DNA of 64,000 bases from the NCBI GenBank assembly GCA_002894685.1, contig NCRC01000011.1:1-64000 (forward strand). The letters are read 5' to 3'. Positions 48,202 to 58,500 of this stretch are shown here, piece after piece. The notes under the pieces are model-generated. The model did no database searches. It saw only the letters and a list, made by a program, of their open reading frames with translations, and was not told the DNA's origin. The stretch's first letter is position 1. The number at the start of each line of letters is the position of its first letter. The stretch is from Salinivenus lutea (GTDB lineage: Bacteria; Bacteroidota; Rhodothermia; Rhodothermales; Salinibacteraceae). Made by a program: the position numbers and the translations under genes.

Positions 48202-48345
48202 ATGACTACCGACGCTCAATCCTCCCACGACGACGCAAATAGCGAAGACAAGACAACCCGTCTCGCTTTCAATTTCTTCATGGGAGCCCTCCTGCTGGCC
48301 GTGCTATCGGCCTTCTGGGTGCTCTTTCAAATGGCGTTTCTGTAG
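48202..48345 (+). CDS. Small membrane protein, 47 residues
   Basis: MTTDAQSSHDDANSEDKTTR is a soluble acidic head, then LAFNFFMGALLLAVLSAFWV LFQMAFL a single membrane helix. The start at 48202 is chosen because the upstream extension is Arg-rich noise. A hairpin follows at 48358. Similar small proteins often accompany ion transporters; a specific role cannot be given. Confidence 0.55.
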   Translation: MTTDAQSSHDDANSEDKTTRLAFNFFMGALLLAVLSAFWVLFQMAFL

Positions 48346-48357
48346 CAACCGGGCAGA

Positions 48358-48394
48358 CTTCGGCCGGGAGCCGTTTGGTCTATCCCGGCCGAAG
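48358..48394 (+). terminator. Hairpin after the small membrane protein
   Basis: CTTCGGCCGGG (48358-48368) pairs perfectly with CCCGGCCGAAG (48384-48394). The T-tract is weak, so it may be a rho-aided or processing hairpin. Confidence 0.55.
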
Positions 48395-48458
48395 CTGTTC
48401 CCGATAGCAGGCGTTTTGACCTCCTGGTCCTTCCCACACGCTAGAACCCACCTGTACG

Positions 48459-48626
48459 ATGACACGACAAAAGATCACCCGATCACAAAAGACGAAACTG
48501 CTCGCTTTTCTCGGGGTCGCGGACCTTACCTGTTTTGCCCTCGGGAGCATGCAGTACGGAGAAATCTGGAGCGGGCTCGGGGTCGCCGGCCTCCTCCTTT
48601 TGCTTGGGCTCTTTGAGTTTCTGTAG
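48459..48626 (+). CDS. Small membrane protein, 55 residues
   Basis: MTRQKITRSQKTKLLAFLGV, then ADLTCFALGSMQYGEIWSGL and GVAGLLLLLGLFEFL. A basic head and two hydrophobic segments suggest a two-helix hairpin with both ends in the cytoplasm. It lies just before the convergent antiporter gene. Too short for the usual gene callers at high thresholds, but its composition is convincingly membrane-like. Confidence 0.5.
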   Translation: MTRQKITRSQKTKLLAFLGVADLTCFALGSMQYGEIWSGLGVAGLLLLLGLFEFL

Positions 48627-48708
48627 CAGGGAGTGGCCCTAGTCCGGTCGGAGCCTTCGGGGCTGCATCCGGGATTCCACTCGATGGAAGCGAGCCCGAG
48701 AGCGCCCA

Positions 48709-49929
48709 CTACGAGGAGAGCGTGGGCGTATCCGTGCTGCTTCCATCGGAAAGCAGAAACAGAAGCAGGAGCGGGACTCCAACCATCGTTACCACGACGA
48801 CGAGGACGACCGATGTGAAGGCGCTTTGGGATACAGCTTCGAGGTCCAAGCCCCGCTGCATGATGACGAGCGTGATCTCTGAGCGGGGGAGCAGACTGAT
48901 CGCCATGAGCCCCGCGTTTTCGGTCGTCATCGTTGCGCGAGCCGGGAGAAAGCTCCCGACTCCTTTTCCGACAACGGCCGCCGCCAGCAGCAGGAGAGCC
49001 GGCCCGAGGGTCGGGGCCAGGCGCCACAGGTCCAGTTCGAAGCCGACGCCAACGAAGAAAAACGGGACGAACAGATGATACAACGAGTCGAACGAGTCCC
49101 CGATCATCACCGAGTGCTTGTCATCGCTAAACAGCAGTCCCGCGAAGAACCCGCCGATGGCTACTGGAAAGCCCAGGAGGGCCGTCAATCCGGCGACGGA
49201 CAGGGCAATACCAAGCATGATGAGCATGGTGCTGGGACGGAGCTGCACCGTGCGGAGAAGGCGCATCATGGGGCGCTCCAGATACCGAGTGAAGAGCAGG
49301 CCGGCAACCAGGAGCGCGGCGAGCTTGAGGAGCACGAGGCCGAAGGTCCAGAGGGTCGGCCACAGGAGCGACGTGCTGATCCCCTTTTGGAGGTAAGGAA
49401 GCAGCGCCGTGAGGAGTGCCAGAAAGACAACCCCGCTCAGGTCGTCAATCTCGGCCACATCCAGCATCATTTCGCCTTCGCGGGAGCTGAGGGAGCGGCG
49501 CTGCCCCCAGACGCGAGTCGAGACGCCGATGCTTGTGGTCGTGAGCGCGACCGCGACGAAGAGACTCGGCACAAGCGACCACCCGAGCAGGGCGTAGGTC
49601 GCGACGAAGCCGAGCCCGCCCGTGGCGACGATGTTGCTCCCGGCAATCAGGGTGGCCCCCGGAAGCCGGGTGAAAAGGGTCCGGGCGTTGCACTCCAGGC
49701 CGATGCGGAAGAGCAGAACGATTATCCCGAACTCCGACAGGAACGACAGTACGTGGAGGCTGGGGGCTGACACGACGCCCCAGAAGTGGTCCAGTCCTCG
49801 AAGGGCCACCCCGAGCGCAAGGTAGCCGAGAAGGTCCGGAAAGCCGAGCCGCTCCAGCCCGGCCTCCGACAGGATGGCGAGTACGAGAATGGACCCGACC
49901 AGTAGCGCGTATATCGCCGAGGTTTCCAT
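48709..49929 (-). CDS. CPA2-family cation:proton antiporter
   Basis: A 406-residue inner-membrane protein with about 12 helices. FPDLLGYLALGVALRG, LSFLSEFGIIVLLFRIGLEC, and especially LDVAEIDDLSGVVFLALLTA carry the antiporter core with the Asp pair. FPVAIGGFFAGLLFSDDKHS closes helix 9. No TrkA/RCK domain follows, unlike KefB or KefC. It probably exchanges Na+ or K+ for H+ and complements the neighbouring Ktr system. Confidence 0.92.
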   Translation of the reverse strand: METSAIYALLVGSILVLAILSEAGLERLGFPDLLGYLALGVALRGLDHFWGVVSAPSLHVLSFLSEFGIIVLLFRIGLECNARTLFTRLPGATLIAGSNIVATGGLGFVATYALLGWSLVPSLFVAVALTTTSIGVSTRVWGQRRSLSSREGEMMLDVAEIDDLSGVVFLALLTALLPYLQKGISTSLLWPTLWTFGLVLLKLAALLVAGLLFTRYLERPMMRLLRTVQLRPSTMLIMLGIALSVAGLTALLGFPVAIGGFFAGLLFSDDKHSVMIGDSFDSLYHLFVPFFFVGVGFELDLWRLAPTLGPALLLLAAAVVGKGVGSFLPARATMTTENAGLMAISLLPRSEITLVIMQRGLDLEAVSQSAFTSVVLVVVVTMVGVPLLLLFLLSDGSSTDTPTLSS

Positions 49930-50267
49930 GTCACCCTGAGGGCTCCTCGGGGAAACGATCAGTGGAGGGCGCGTCGCCCCTCATAGGTTGCCTTGGTCTC
50001 ATGCGCCGGCCTTGCGGCGTGTTCAGCTTCCGCGGGTGACCTCGGCCAGTGGCGTATGCATGTCGTAGAAACCTCAATAGCCGGCCCTGCGGATCGCTGC
50101 TGTCTTCCAGAGACGCGTTGGGATCATGGCAAGTCTAAGTGCGAGTTAGATAGATCAAACGGGACGAATTGACCTCTTCAAGGAGTTGACTTCTTAAACC
50201 TAAGGACCCTGAAGGGACTTCCCTCGAGGTCCGACCCCGCGTCCTCTGAAGAAATCAATCCCACTCG
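49930..50267. other. Divergent intergenic region
   Basis: About 340 bases between the antiporter and permease starts. No gene was seen. It should contain the promoters for both; TAGATAGATC near 50148 is the only AT-rich candidate I noticed. Confidence 0.4.
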
Positions 50268-51497
50268 ATGAGCACTTCGATTTGGGCTTGGTACGGGGAG
50301 GCGGCGAAAATGGCCGTCGGCTTCTTCTGGAAAAGCGGCTGGGCGTTCGTGCTCGGCTACACCATCAGCGCGATGATTCAATCGTTCGTTCCGAAGGCCC
50401 GGCTCACGAAGTACATGGGGGATCCAGACGCAAAGAGCGTGGGTCTGTCTACGATCTTCGGCGCGGCGTCCTCCTCCTGTTCGTTTGCGGCCCTGGCGGC
50501 GGCCCGGTCCTTAATGGCAAAAGGGGCGCATTTCATCACGGCGGTCGCCTTCATGTTTGCCTCGACGAACCTCGTGATTGAACTCGGTATTCTCATTCTC
50601 ATCTTTCTCGGGCCGCAGTACCTCGCCGCCGAGATTGTGGGAGGATTGGTGCTCATCGCCATTTCCAGCCTGCTGATCCGGTGGACCTATCCGTCCGACT
50701 GGATCGAGGCTGCCCGGGAGAAAGCCGAGCAGGAAGCCCCGGAGATGGAGGACGACTTCGACTGGAAAGAGCGGATCCGAAGCAGGATGGGCTGGCACAT
50801 GGTGGGTAAATCGTTTGTCGACGAGTGGAAGATGGTGTGGGAAGAGATCCTGATCGGCTTCACCGTAGCAGGTTTTGTGGCCGTACTGGTGCCGCAGGCG
50901 TTCTGGGAAGCCCTCTTCCTTACCAACTTCCAGGGGCAGCTGCCAGCGTGGCTGATTGCGGTTGAGAATGCCCTTGTTGCGCCATTTGTGGCGGCGGCCA
51001 CCTTTATCGGCTCGATGGGGAATATTCCGCTCGCTACCGTGCTGGCGTCGAACGGCGTTCTCTTCGCCGGCATCATGGGCTTTATCTACTCCGACCTGAT
51101 GGTGCCCCCGCTCGTCGCGGCCAACGCAAAATACTACGGTTGGCGCGTGGCACTCTACATCGCCGGCATCATGTACGTGAGCATCGTGGCTACGGCCTTA
51201 ATCTTGGACGGAGCCTTCACCCTGCTCGGGATTGTCCCTGAGGGGGCCCGCCAGATTACTGAGCTCACACAGTTCAAAATTGACTATACGTTCTGGATGA
51301 ACGTCGTCGCGGTCGCGGTGGTAGGGGGACACATCTACTTGCGGCGTCAGCACCGGCGGATGCATGAGGCCAGCGGCGGTCACGACCACAACCACGGCGA
51401 CGACGGCGTATCGGTGAAGCGCGTCGTCGTATATCTCTTCATTGCGATTCTCCTTAGTGGACTCGTCGCCTTTGCTGTAACCGGTCCTGCGGCGTAG
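50268..51497 (+). CDS. YraQ/ArsP-type permease (DUF318)
   Basis: A 409-residue protein with about 10 membrane helices in two halves. GLSTIFGAASSSCSFAALAA, ARSLMAKGAHFITAVAFMFA and SMGNIPLATVLASNGVLFAG contain the paired conserved boxes of the permease family, including the Cys in SSSCSF. A His/Asp-rich loop (HEASGGHDHNHGDDG) near residue 375 could bind metal. Family members export organoarsenicals or unknown solutes. The neighbouring metal genes suggest metal or metalloid export, but the substrate is open. Confidence 0.88.
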   Translation: MSTSIWAWYGEAAKMAVGFFWKSGWAFVLGYTISAMIQSFVPKARLTKYMGDPDAKSVGLSTIFGAASSSCSFAALAAARSLMAKGAHFITAVAFMFASTNLVIELGILILIFLGPQYLAAEIVGGLVLIAISSLLIRWTYPSDWIEAAREKAEQEAPEMEDDFDWKERIRSRMGWHMVGKSFVDEWKMVWEEILIGFTVAGFVAVLVPQAFWEALFLTNFQGQLPAWLIAVENALVAPFVAAATFIGSMGNIPLATVLASNGVLFAGIMGFIYSDLMVPPLVAANAKYYGWRVALYIAGIMYVSIVATALILDGAFTLLGIVPEGARQITELTQFKIDYTFWMNVVAVAVVGGHIYLRRQHRRMHEASGGHDHNHGDDGVSVKRVVVYLFIAILLSGLVAFAVTGPAA

Positions 51498-51520
51498 CTT
51501 CGGATATATCCTCCCCTCTC

Positions 51521-51701
51521 ATGGAGATTCTTGCTGGACTGAGTGCGACAATAGCCATCATTGAGCTTGGGGTACGGCACCCGACAGGAACGATCCCTGG
51601 CGTTTTACAGCACCGTGCTCATCGTCATTGCGCTCGTATATGTGTTATTTGCATCAATGACGGGCGTCACGCGAACCCGGTCATCGAGTCAGTCGCTTTA
51701 G
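51521..51701 (+). pseudogene. Small two-helix membrane protein, frameshifted
   Basis: MEILAGLSATIAIIELGVRH PTG opens in one frame; SLAFYSTVLIVIALVYVLFA SMTG follows in another and ends at 51701. Together they resemble the short conserved membrane proteins with 'GVRHPDRSFYxTVLIVIAxYYVLFA'. One indel near 51590 breaks the gene. Confidence 0.6.
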
Positions 51702-51952
51702 TGGCGAATCGCTCCGGACTGTTTACTGCCTAACATGCTATGGGAGTTTGGTCAGTTTCAAAAACGGTCATAATCGAAACGAAACCTTCCTAAGCACCGC
51801 TCAGTGGGCAGTGCTCGGTATGGTCAACCGCATCGGGAAATTCTCTCCTGCGGACAATGTATTAGTACATGATCATGTTTTCACAGAACAGCTCCCGCCC
51901 ACGAGCGAATAACGCGCTGAGTGCTGTCCTTCTTCTCTGAATTGACCACGAC
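51702..51952. other. Spacer before the metal efflux operon
   Basis: About 250 bases with no gene; fairly AT-rich near 51860-51885 (ATTAGTACATGATCATG), which probably contains the promoter of the operon beginning at 51953. Confidence 0.4.
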
Positions 51953-52474
51953 GTGAGACCGACGGTTCAGCACATACGAGATCGGTGGGCACCGATCCTC
52001 AGCCTGCTCTTCGGGCTGCTGTTGGTGCTTCCGATGAGCCGGCATGGCACGTCCGGCCTTGTTCTCTGCGTGGAGTCGAGCGGGGTGGTAAACGTGGAGC
52101 AGGCCCGCGGGGACGAATGCGGCCCGTCTGAGGTTGAGAAGCGAAAACATTCTACGTCGTGGTCGGCTGTTGCTCAGGAAAGTAATGAGCACTGCGTGGA
52201 CTGCACCGATGTGCCACTGTCTCTGTCGAGCACCACGGAGCCGTGCGAGTCGGCCGTGCTCCCGGCGCCGCCCTCCGAGGTCCTGGCATCCATCGACATC
52301 GCATCCACTACCCGGGATCTGGGGAAGGCCTACCGCCACGCGGCTCGCACACACGATACCTCCCCGGTCCGTCGGGCAAAAACTTCGCCTGCGTCTTTTC
52401 GCCGGCAGGAAGCTCATCTCTTTTCGGACACGTCCATTGTCCGTGCCAAAAGCAGTGTCGAGCTGCTGATTTAG
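51953..52474 (+). CDS. Exported Cys-containing protein of a metal efflux operon
   Basis: A 173-residue protein using a GTG start. A signal segment (PILSLLFGLLLVLPMSRH) is followed by GLVLCVESSGVVNVEQARGD ECGPSE and later EHCVDCTDVPLSLSS. The pattern L-C-x4-G-x-V-x-x-E ... C ... H-C-x-x-C-x-D-x-P-L is a recurrent layout in proteins upstream of heavy-metal RND operons in Bacteroidota and Rhodothermota (recalled, not checked). It may bind Cu or Zn in the periplasm. The basic C-terminal half is unusual. Confidence 0.65.
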   Translation: MRPTVQHIRDRWAPILSLLFGLLLVLPMSRHGTSGLVLCVESSGVVNVEQARGDECGPSEVEKRKHSTSWSAVAQESNEHCVDCTDVPLSLSSTTEPCESAVLPAPPSEVLASIDIASTTRDLGKAYRHAARTHDTSPVRRAKTSPASFRRQEAHLFSDTSIVRAKSSVELLI

Positions 52475-52702
52475 GGGTCATCGGGGCCTGCACGACGTCT
52501 TTGTGCAGGATCCATCCTCTGTGCAGTCCATCCCCTGTGCAGGACCTTCTGTGACGGGTCGACAGCCTTTCCCCTGGAGCTAAGGAAAAGGCTACGCCGA
52601 TCCTATCTGTATCTACGCGTTCCCGATGCCGCTATGGGAGTGCCGCGTCTGTGCGTTCCCGTTGCCCCGTGCATGGGGAGCTGACTTCTTTGCTCTACCC
52701 CG
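52475..52702. other. Spacer with short repeats of TGTGCAG
   Basis: TGTGCAGGATCCATCC, TGTGCAGTCCATCC and TGTGCAGGACC occur in a row (about 52502-52551). They may be transcription-factor half-sites or simple duplication. No terminator is evident between the Cys protein and cusC. Confidence 0.45.
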
Positions 52703-54133
52703 ATGCCTCGACGCCACATGTACGTTCGATTTCGCCTAAGCTCTGTTGCCGCTCTTTTTCTCACCGGCGCCTTGCTCTTTGTTGGATGTAGGTCTACCCG
52801 GCCAGGAACCCCGCCTGAGCCGCGCCCCTTAGGCGACACGCTCGCGGCGTATGACGCCCCTCGCGACGGTCCAAAGACGCAACCAACTCGGCCTCGCCAC
52901 TCCGAGCTTCGCCGCCCTGAGGGCTGGGACACTGCACCCGGTGACACGCTCACGCTTCAGGAAAGTCTTGCTCTGGCCCTTGCCAATAACGCGCACTTGC
53001 AGTCTTTTAGCTGGGAGGTGCGCGCCCGAGAGGCGCAGGCGCTGCAAACCGGTCTGTGGCCGAATCCCACGATCACGGGCGAGACCGAAGACTTGTCGAC
53101 AGAGGGGCCGGTCGACGATTTCGTTGATTCGGAGCAGATGGTGCAGGTGAGCCAGCCGATCGAGCTTTGGGGCCGTCCGGGTAAGCGTCGGGACATGGCG
53201 GAGCAGGAGCGCGACCTCGCGGGCTGGGACTACGAAGCCGCCCGGCTTGACGTGGTGACCCAGACGACCGAGGCATTCGTCGGATTGGTAACCGCCGAAG
53301 AGCGGGTCCAACTCGCCCGGCAGCTCGTGCGTCTCTCGGAGGAGGTTTTCGAGACGGTGTCCCGTCAGGTCGAGACCGGGGAGGTGAGCCCCGTCGAGAA
53401 AGAGCGAGCGCGAGTGCCGCTTTCGCAGGCGCGGATTCGTCTTCGTCGAGCGGAAGAGGCACGTAAGGCGGCCCGGAAGACCTTGTCCGGGCAGTGGGGT
53501 CGTTCCGACACCACTGCCTTTACGGAAGTCGATGGCACGTTCGGGGCTGTTGAGCCGGTACCGCCGCTCCGTTCGGTGAAGTCGGCACTTGACCGGAATC
53601 CCGCCCTTGCCCGTCAGGAAGATGAGATTGAACGTGCACGGGCCGTCCTTGGACTGGAAAAGAGCGACCGGTTTCCGGTGCCGTCACTGACGGTCGGCTG
53701 GCAACGGTTTGGCGGACGCACCGGAAGCGACCGGACTGCTCTGAAGGCTGGCATGGCCCTACCGCTCCCGATCTATGATCGAAACCAGGGCGCCGTACAG
53801 CGGGCCCGGTACCGCCTCGAACAGGCACGCCGCCAGCGCGAGGCCGCCCGCGTCCGGCTCGACACGACGCTGTCGAGCGCCTATCGGTCCCTCGTCTCCG
53901 CGCAAAATGAGGCACAGACGATTGCCGAAGAGACCCTACCGGCGGCGCGGTCGGCGTTTACGTCGGTTCGAGAAGGCTACCGGCAGGGCAAGTTCGACTA
54001 CCTGGAGGTACTGGACGCTCAGCGCACCCTCTTCGGCGTTCGCCGCCAGCAGATCCAGGCCCTTAGCCGCTACTACCGCGCCCGGATTCGGGTTGAGCGC
54101 CTCATTGCCACGCCCCTCGAATCGCTCCAGTAA
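52703..54133 (+). CDS. cusC: CusC/TolC-type outer-membrane lipoprotein
   Basis: A 476-residue OEP protein with a lipobox (ALLFVGCRS) near residue 27. LTLQESLALALANNAHLQSF, QALQTGLWPNPTITGETEDL and LEVLDAQRTLFGVRRQQIQA are the hallmarks of the two repeats. It forms the trimeric channel of a metal CBA system. The inner adaptor and pump genes follow in order with 82- and 79-base gaps. The start could also be the Met at 52718. Confidence 0.92.
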   Translation: MPRRHMYVRFRLSSVAALFLTGALLFVGCRSTRPGTPPEPRPLGDTLAAYDAPRDGPKTQPTRPRHSELRRPEGWDTAPGDTLTLQESLALALANNAHLQSFSWEVRAREAQALQTGLWPNPTITGETEDLSTEGPVDDFVDSEQMVQVSQPIELWGRPGKRRDMAEQERDLAGWDYEAARLDVVTQTTEAFVGLVTAEERVQLARQLVRLSEEVFETVSRQVETGEVSPVEKERARVPLSQARIRLRRAEEARKAARKTLSGQWGRSDTTAFTEVDGTFGAVEPVPPLRSVKSALDRNPALARQEDEIERARAVLGLEKSDRFPVPSLTVGWQRFGGRTGSDRTALKAGMALPLPIYDRNQGAVQRARYRLEQARRQREAARVRLDTTLSSAYRSLVSAQNEAQTIAEETLPAARSAFTSVREGYRQGKFDYLEVLDAQRTLFGVRRQQIQALSRYYRARIRVERLIATPLESLQ

Positions 54134-54215
54134 GCCCCCGATGAGCCTCTCGTCCATCTTTTTTGGCCCTCCCGGCCCTGCTCCAACGCTCGCGAACTCA
54201 AAAGGCCCGATTGAT

Positions 54216-55505
54216 ATGTACTATCTGTTTCAACGACGTTCTTCTGCACTTTCGCTTTCTACTCGTCGGCCAGCGGTCCTCCTCGGTGCCGTTCTCGCCG
54301 CAGCCGTTTTCACGGCCGGTTGTGGTGGGGGGCAGGCTGAACCGACGACCGAAGCCACCTCTGCCCCGCAGGCACAGTCCGACACCTCGCAGGGCGAACA
54401 TAGCGGCGAACACGAAGGCCAGCATGACGGCGGACACCGGGCCGTCGCGATCGGACCTGAGAAGGCCGAGGCCGTTGGCATCGAGGTCGATACGCTGGCT
54501 GCCGGGAGCGCCACTTCCACGGTAAGCCGCCCTGCCACAGTGAAGTTCGATCCGAATCGAGTGGCGAGAGTCGGTCCCCGGATTGAGGGGAAGATCGTTC
54601 GCGTGACGAAAGACCTTGGGGACCAGGTTCGGGAAGGCGAGGCCGTGGCCGTCCTGTCGAGCGTCGAGCTGGGGAGGGCGAAGTCGCAGTACCTCACGGC
54701 TCAGGCCCGCCTCAAGACGCACCGGCGCGAGTACGAGCGAGAGCAGGCCCTGCGGGCCGACAGCATTAGCAGTGAGGCAGACCTTTTGGAGGCACAGGCG
54801 AAGTTCGAGCAGGCGCAAGCGGAGTTCCAGGCGGCAAAGGAGAAGCTTCGGCTCTACGGGCTTTCGACGGACGACGTGGCCCCGGCCGGGGAGCGGGAGG
54901 TGCCCCTTTCGCACTTCCGTATCACCAGTCCCGTCACCGGCACGCTCCAGAGACGGGACGTGGAGGTGGGGCAGACGGTCCAAGCGCAGGAGACGCCCTT
55001 CCATGTCGCGAACAGCTCTCAGATGTGGATTATGATCGACGGCTACGAGCGGGACATTGCCGCCGTTGAAGAGGGGCAGCGCGTGCGCTTCACGGTGAGC
55101 AGCCTGCCGGACGCGAGCGTTGAGGGCCAAATCGACTTTATTTCCCAGACGCTGGAGGAGGAGACGCGCACGCTCCGTATGCGGGCCGTCATGCCCAATG
55201 CGGACAATCTTCTGCGCGACGGCATGTACGGCCGCGCTCACATTTCAACCGAAGCCACGGTTGAGCGGGCGCTCATTTCGACCGATGCCGTGCAGACCAT
55301 CGACGGCAACTCGATGGTGTTCGTACCGGGCCACGAGGATGGTCACTTCCGGGCCGTCTCCGTCCGCCTCGGGCAGGAGTCGCAGAGTGGGATGGTTGAG
55401 CTGATTTCCGGCCTCCAGCCCGGGGACGCAGCCGTCACGCAGGGAGCCTTCGAGCTGAAAGCTACACTGACCTCCGGCTCCCGCAGCGCCGCACACAGCC
55501 ACTGA
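54216..55505 (+). CDS. cusB: CusB-type periplasmic adaptor lipoprotein
   Basis: A 429-residue membrane-fusion protein. Lipobox FTAGCGGG near residue 30. A His-rich segment (GEHSGEHEGQHDGGHRAVAI) at about 57-76 may bind metal and is a sign of a heavy-metal adaptor. The lipoyl and hairpin parts are visible (RIEGKIVRVTKDLGDQVREG, REYEREQALRADSISSEADL, FRITSPVTGTLQRRDVEVGQ), then GMYGRAHISTEATVERALIS. The start at 54216 is taken from the lipoprotein signal; the open frame begins much earlier inside cusC. Confidence 0.92.
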   Translation: MYYLFQRRSSALSLSTRRPAVLLGAVLAAAVFTAGCGGGQAEPTTEATSAPQAQSDTSQGEHSGEHEGQHDGGHRAVAIGPEKAEAVGIEVDTLAAGSATSTVSRPATVKFDPNRVARVGPRIEGKIVRVTKDLGDQVREGEAVAVLSSVELGRAKSQYLTAQARLKTHRREYEREQALRADSISSEADLLEAQAKFEQAQAEFQAAKEKLRLYGLSTDDVAPAGEREVPLSHFRITSPVTGTLQRRDVEVGQTVQAQETPFHVANSSQMWIMIDGYERDIAAVEEGQRVRFTVSSLPDASVEGQIDFISQTLEEETRTLRMRAVMPNADNLLRDGMYGRAHISTEATVERALISTDAVQTIDGNSMVFVPGHEDGHFRAVSVRLGQESQSGMVELISGLQPGDAAVTQGAFELKATLTSGSRSAAHSH

Positions 55506-55584
55506 CGCCCTCCAGCACGTTTCTTGACCGTTTTGCCCCAGCGCATCGGGCGGGGAGCGGACCCGCCAAAAAGATCCGAAATCT

Positions 55585-58500
55585 ATGATTGATCGTCTCG
55601 TCAACGCTTCGCTTCGCAACTGGCTTCTCACGCTCGTCGCGGTGATTGGACTGGCCGGAGGTGGGTACTGGGCCGTCACCACATTGGCCGTTGATGCCTA
55701 TCCGGACGTGAGCCCGCCTCTGGTGCGTGTCTTCACGGAGAGCCCAGGCCTCTCGCCGGTCGATGTGGAGAAGCAGGTCAGCTATCCGATCGAGATTTCG
55801 ATGTACGGGCTCCCGAACCTGGAGCGCGTGCAGAGCAAATCAATCTTCGGCCTCTCCCGAGTAACCATCTACTTTGAGGAAGGCACCGATATCTACTTTG
55901 CCCGGCGCTTGGTAATGGAGCGTCTGCAGAAGGCGCGCGACCGCATTCCCGAGGGCCTTGGCCAGCCGCAACTCGGGCCCATCACGACGGCCCTTGGCAA
56001 CGTCATGATGTACGAGGTTAAAAACGAGGAGGGAGCCGATCACTCCCTGACCGAGCTTCGGTCGGCGCAGGACTGGCTTGTAAAGCCGCGGCTGCGCACC
56101 GTGAAGAACGTGACGGGAGTGCTGTCCCTCGGCGGCTACGTCAAGCAGTATCAAGTCCAGCTCGACATGGACAAGCTGTTGGCGCGGGACCTAACGGTAG
56201 GCGACGTACAGTCGGCGGTGGGGGCCAACAATCGCAACGTCGGCGGCTCGTTCGTCGAACGGGGAGGGGAGGAGTACATCGTGCGCGGGTACGGGTGGAT
56301 TCAGGCTGGGGAGGAGGGCCTTGATGACATTCGCAATATCGAGGTGGGCAGCTACGACGGGACGCCTGTCCACATCGGCGATGTCGGGACCGTCACCTTC
56401 GGGCCAGAGATCCGTCGGGGTGCCTTGTTTACAAGCACCGACTCTACGGCGGCTCAAGAGTCGGTCGGCGGCTTCGTGCAGAAGCTTATCAACACGAACA
56501 CGCAGGCAGTCCTTGAGGACGTGGAGCAACAGGTCGCCTCCATCAACGAGTCGCTACCGGAGGGAATGGTTGTCGAGCCCTTTTACTCCCAGGGCAACAT
56601 GGTGGACAAGGCCGTCGGGACGGTCACAAATGCTCTGATGTTCGGCGCCGTGCTCGTGCTTCTTGTTCTCTACTTCCTGATGGGCGATGTGCGGTCGACG
56701 CTCATCATCATGACGACGATTCCGATCGCCTTCCTCGTCGCATTTATCGGAATGAAGCTGACTGGACTCTCGGCCAACCTCATGACGCTGGGGGCACTGG
56801 CGATCTCCATCGGCATGATTGGAGACGGGACGACCGTGGTGGTCGAGAATGTGTACAGGATGCTACAGGAGCGGGACGACTTGGAGAACGTGTCGATGAT
56901 GCGGCTAGTGGGAGAAGCGACGCGAGAGGTGAGTCGGCCGGTCGTCTTCTCTACGAGCATAATCATCATCGTCTTTCTGCCGCTCTTTTCACTGCAGGGA
57001 GTGGAGGGGAAACTTTTCTCGCCGATGGCCTACACGATTACATTCGCGCTCATCGGCGCCGTCGTGCTCGCCGTGACATTTGCCCCTGTCGTGACGTCGC
57101 TCCTTCTATCGTCCGACAGCGCGCCGGAAGAGCCCCGGCTCGTCAAGTGGTTGAAGGCGCGGTACCGCCCGATTGTAGAGTGGGCCTACGAGCGCCCGAA
57201 GGCCATTCTGGGAGCTGTCCTCGTGCTTCTGGTTGGCGCGGTGGCCCTGTTTCCATTTCTGGGGGCGGAGTTCAAGCCGACGCTGCGGGAAGGCACTTAC
57301 GCCGTGCGGGCCGTGCTGCCGCCGGGGGCCAATCTGGAGACGACCAACGAATACACCAGGCGAATGCAGGAGAGCTTCCGGCAGTTTCCGGAGGTGAACG
57401 GCGTCTACTCGCGGGTCGGGCGGGCGGAGGTCGGTGGCGACCCGGAGCCGGTCAACGTGGTGTTCAACGTGATCAACCTGAAACCCCTGCCCGAGTGGGA
57501 CGCCGGCCGTGACTACGAGGAGCTGCAGTCGGCCATGGCCGACAGTCTTGCCGAAGACGTGCCCGGTGTTGCTGCCAACTTCACCCAGCCGATTCAGCTT
57601 CGGACCGACGAGCTGCTCAGCGGCGTCCGCTCGCAGGTGGTGGCCAGCCTTTACGGGGAGAACCTGGATACTCTCGCGACTAAGGCCCGAGAGATGGCGG
57701 AGGTCATCCGCACCGTCGATGGGGCGGTGGATGTGCGGGCCCAGCAGCAGGGGGGGAAGCCGCAGGTGCTCGTGCGCCCGAACCGGGACGAGTTGGCCCG
57801 CCTCGGCATCTCCATCGACGATTTTCTGGAGACGGTCGAGACGGGCATCGGGGGCGCCACGGCCGGGAAGGTCTTCGAGGGAATTCGACGCTACGATGCC
57901 TTCGTGCGCCTGAAGGAGGCTGAGCGGAACAAAATTGAGCAGATCCGCCAGCTGCCCATCCGCACAGAGAAGGGGGCCGTCGTCCCCCTGGAGCAGGTGG
58001 CCACGGTCGACGTCTTTACCGGGCCGAAGCAGATTTCCCGTAACAAGGCCAGCCGCCGTACCTACGTGCAGCTCAACGTGCGAGGGCGGGACATGGGCTC
58101 GGTGGTGCAGGAGATCCAGCGCAAGATCGAGGCGCAGGTGGACTTTCCGCCCGGCTATTTCACCGAGTACGGCGGGCAATTTGAAAACCAGCGCCGGGCG
58201 ATGAACCGGCTCTATGTCGTGGTGCCCATTACGTTGGCGCTGATCTTTCTCATGCTGTTCATCACGTTTGGAAGCGTGCGCTACGCCTCGCTGATTTTCC
58301 TGAACGTGCCGTTTGCTGTTATCGGTGGCATCGCCGCACTCTGGCTCGGCGGGCTCTACGTGTCGGTGCCGGCGGCGGTCGGGTTTATCGCTGTCTTCGG
58401 GGTCGCGGTGCTTAACGGGGTCGTCCTCGTCAGCTACATCAACGACCTTCGAGCCGAGGGGCAATCGGTGAAAGAGGCGGCGATCGAAGGGGCGGAACTG

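Noticed and set aside
53775-54215. N-terminal extension of cusB into cusC
   Set aside because: It overlaps the end of cusC, is Arg/Pro-rich and would bury the lipoprotein signal; the start at 54216 is better.
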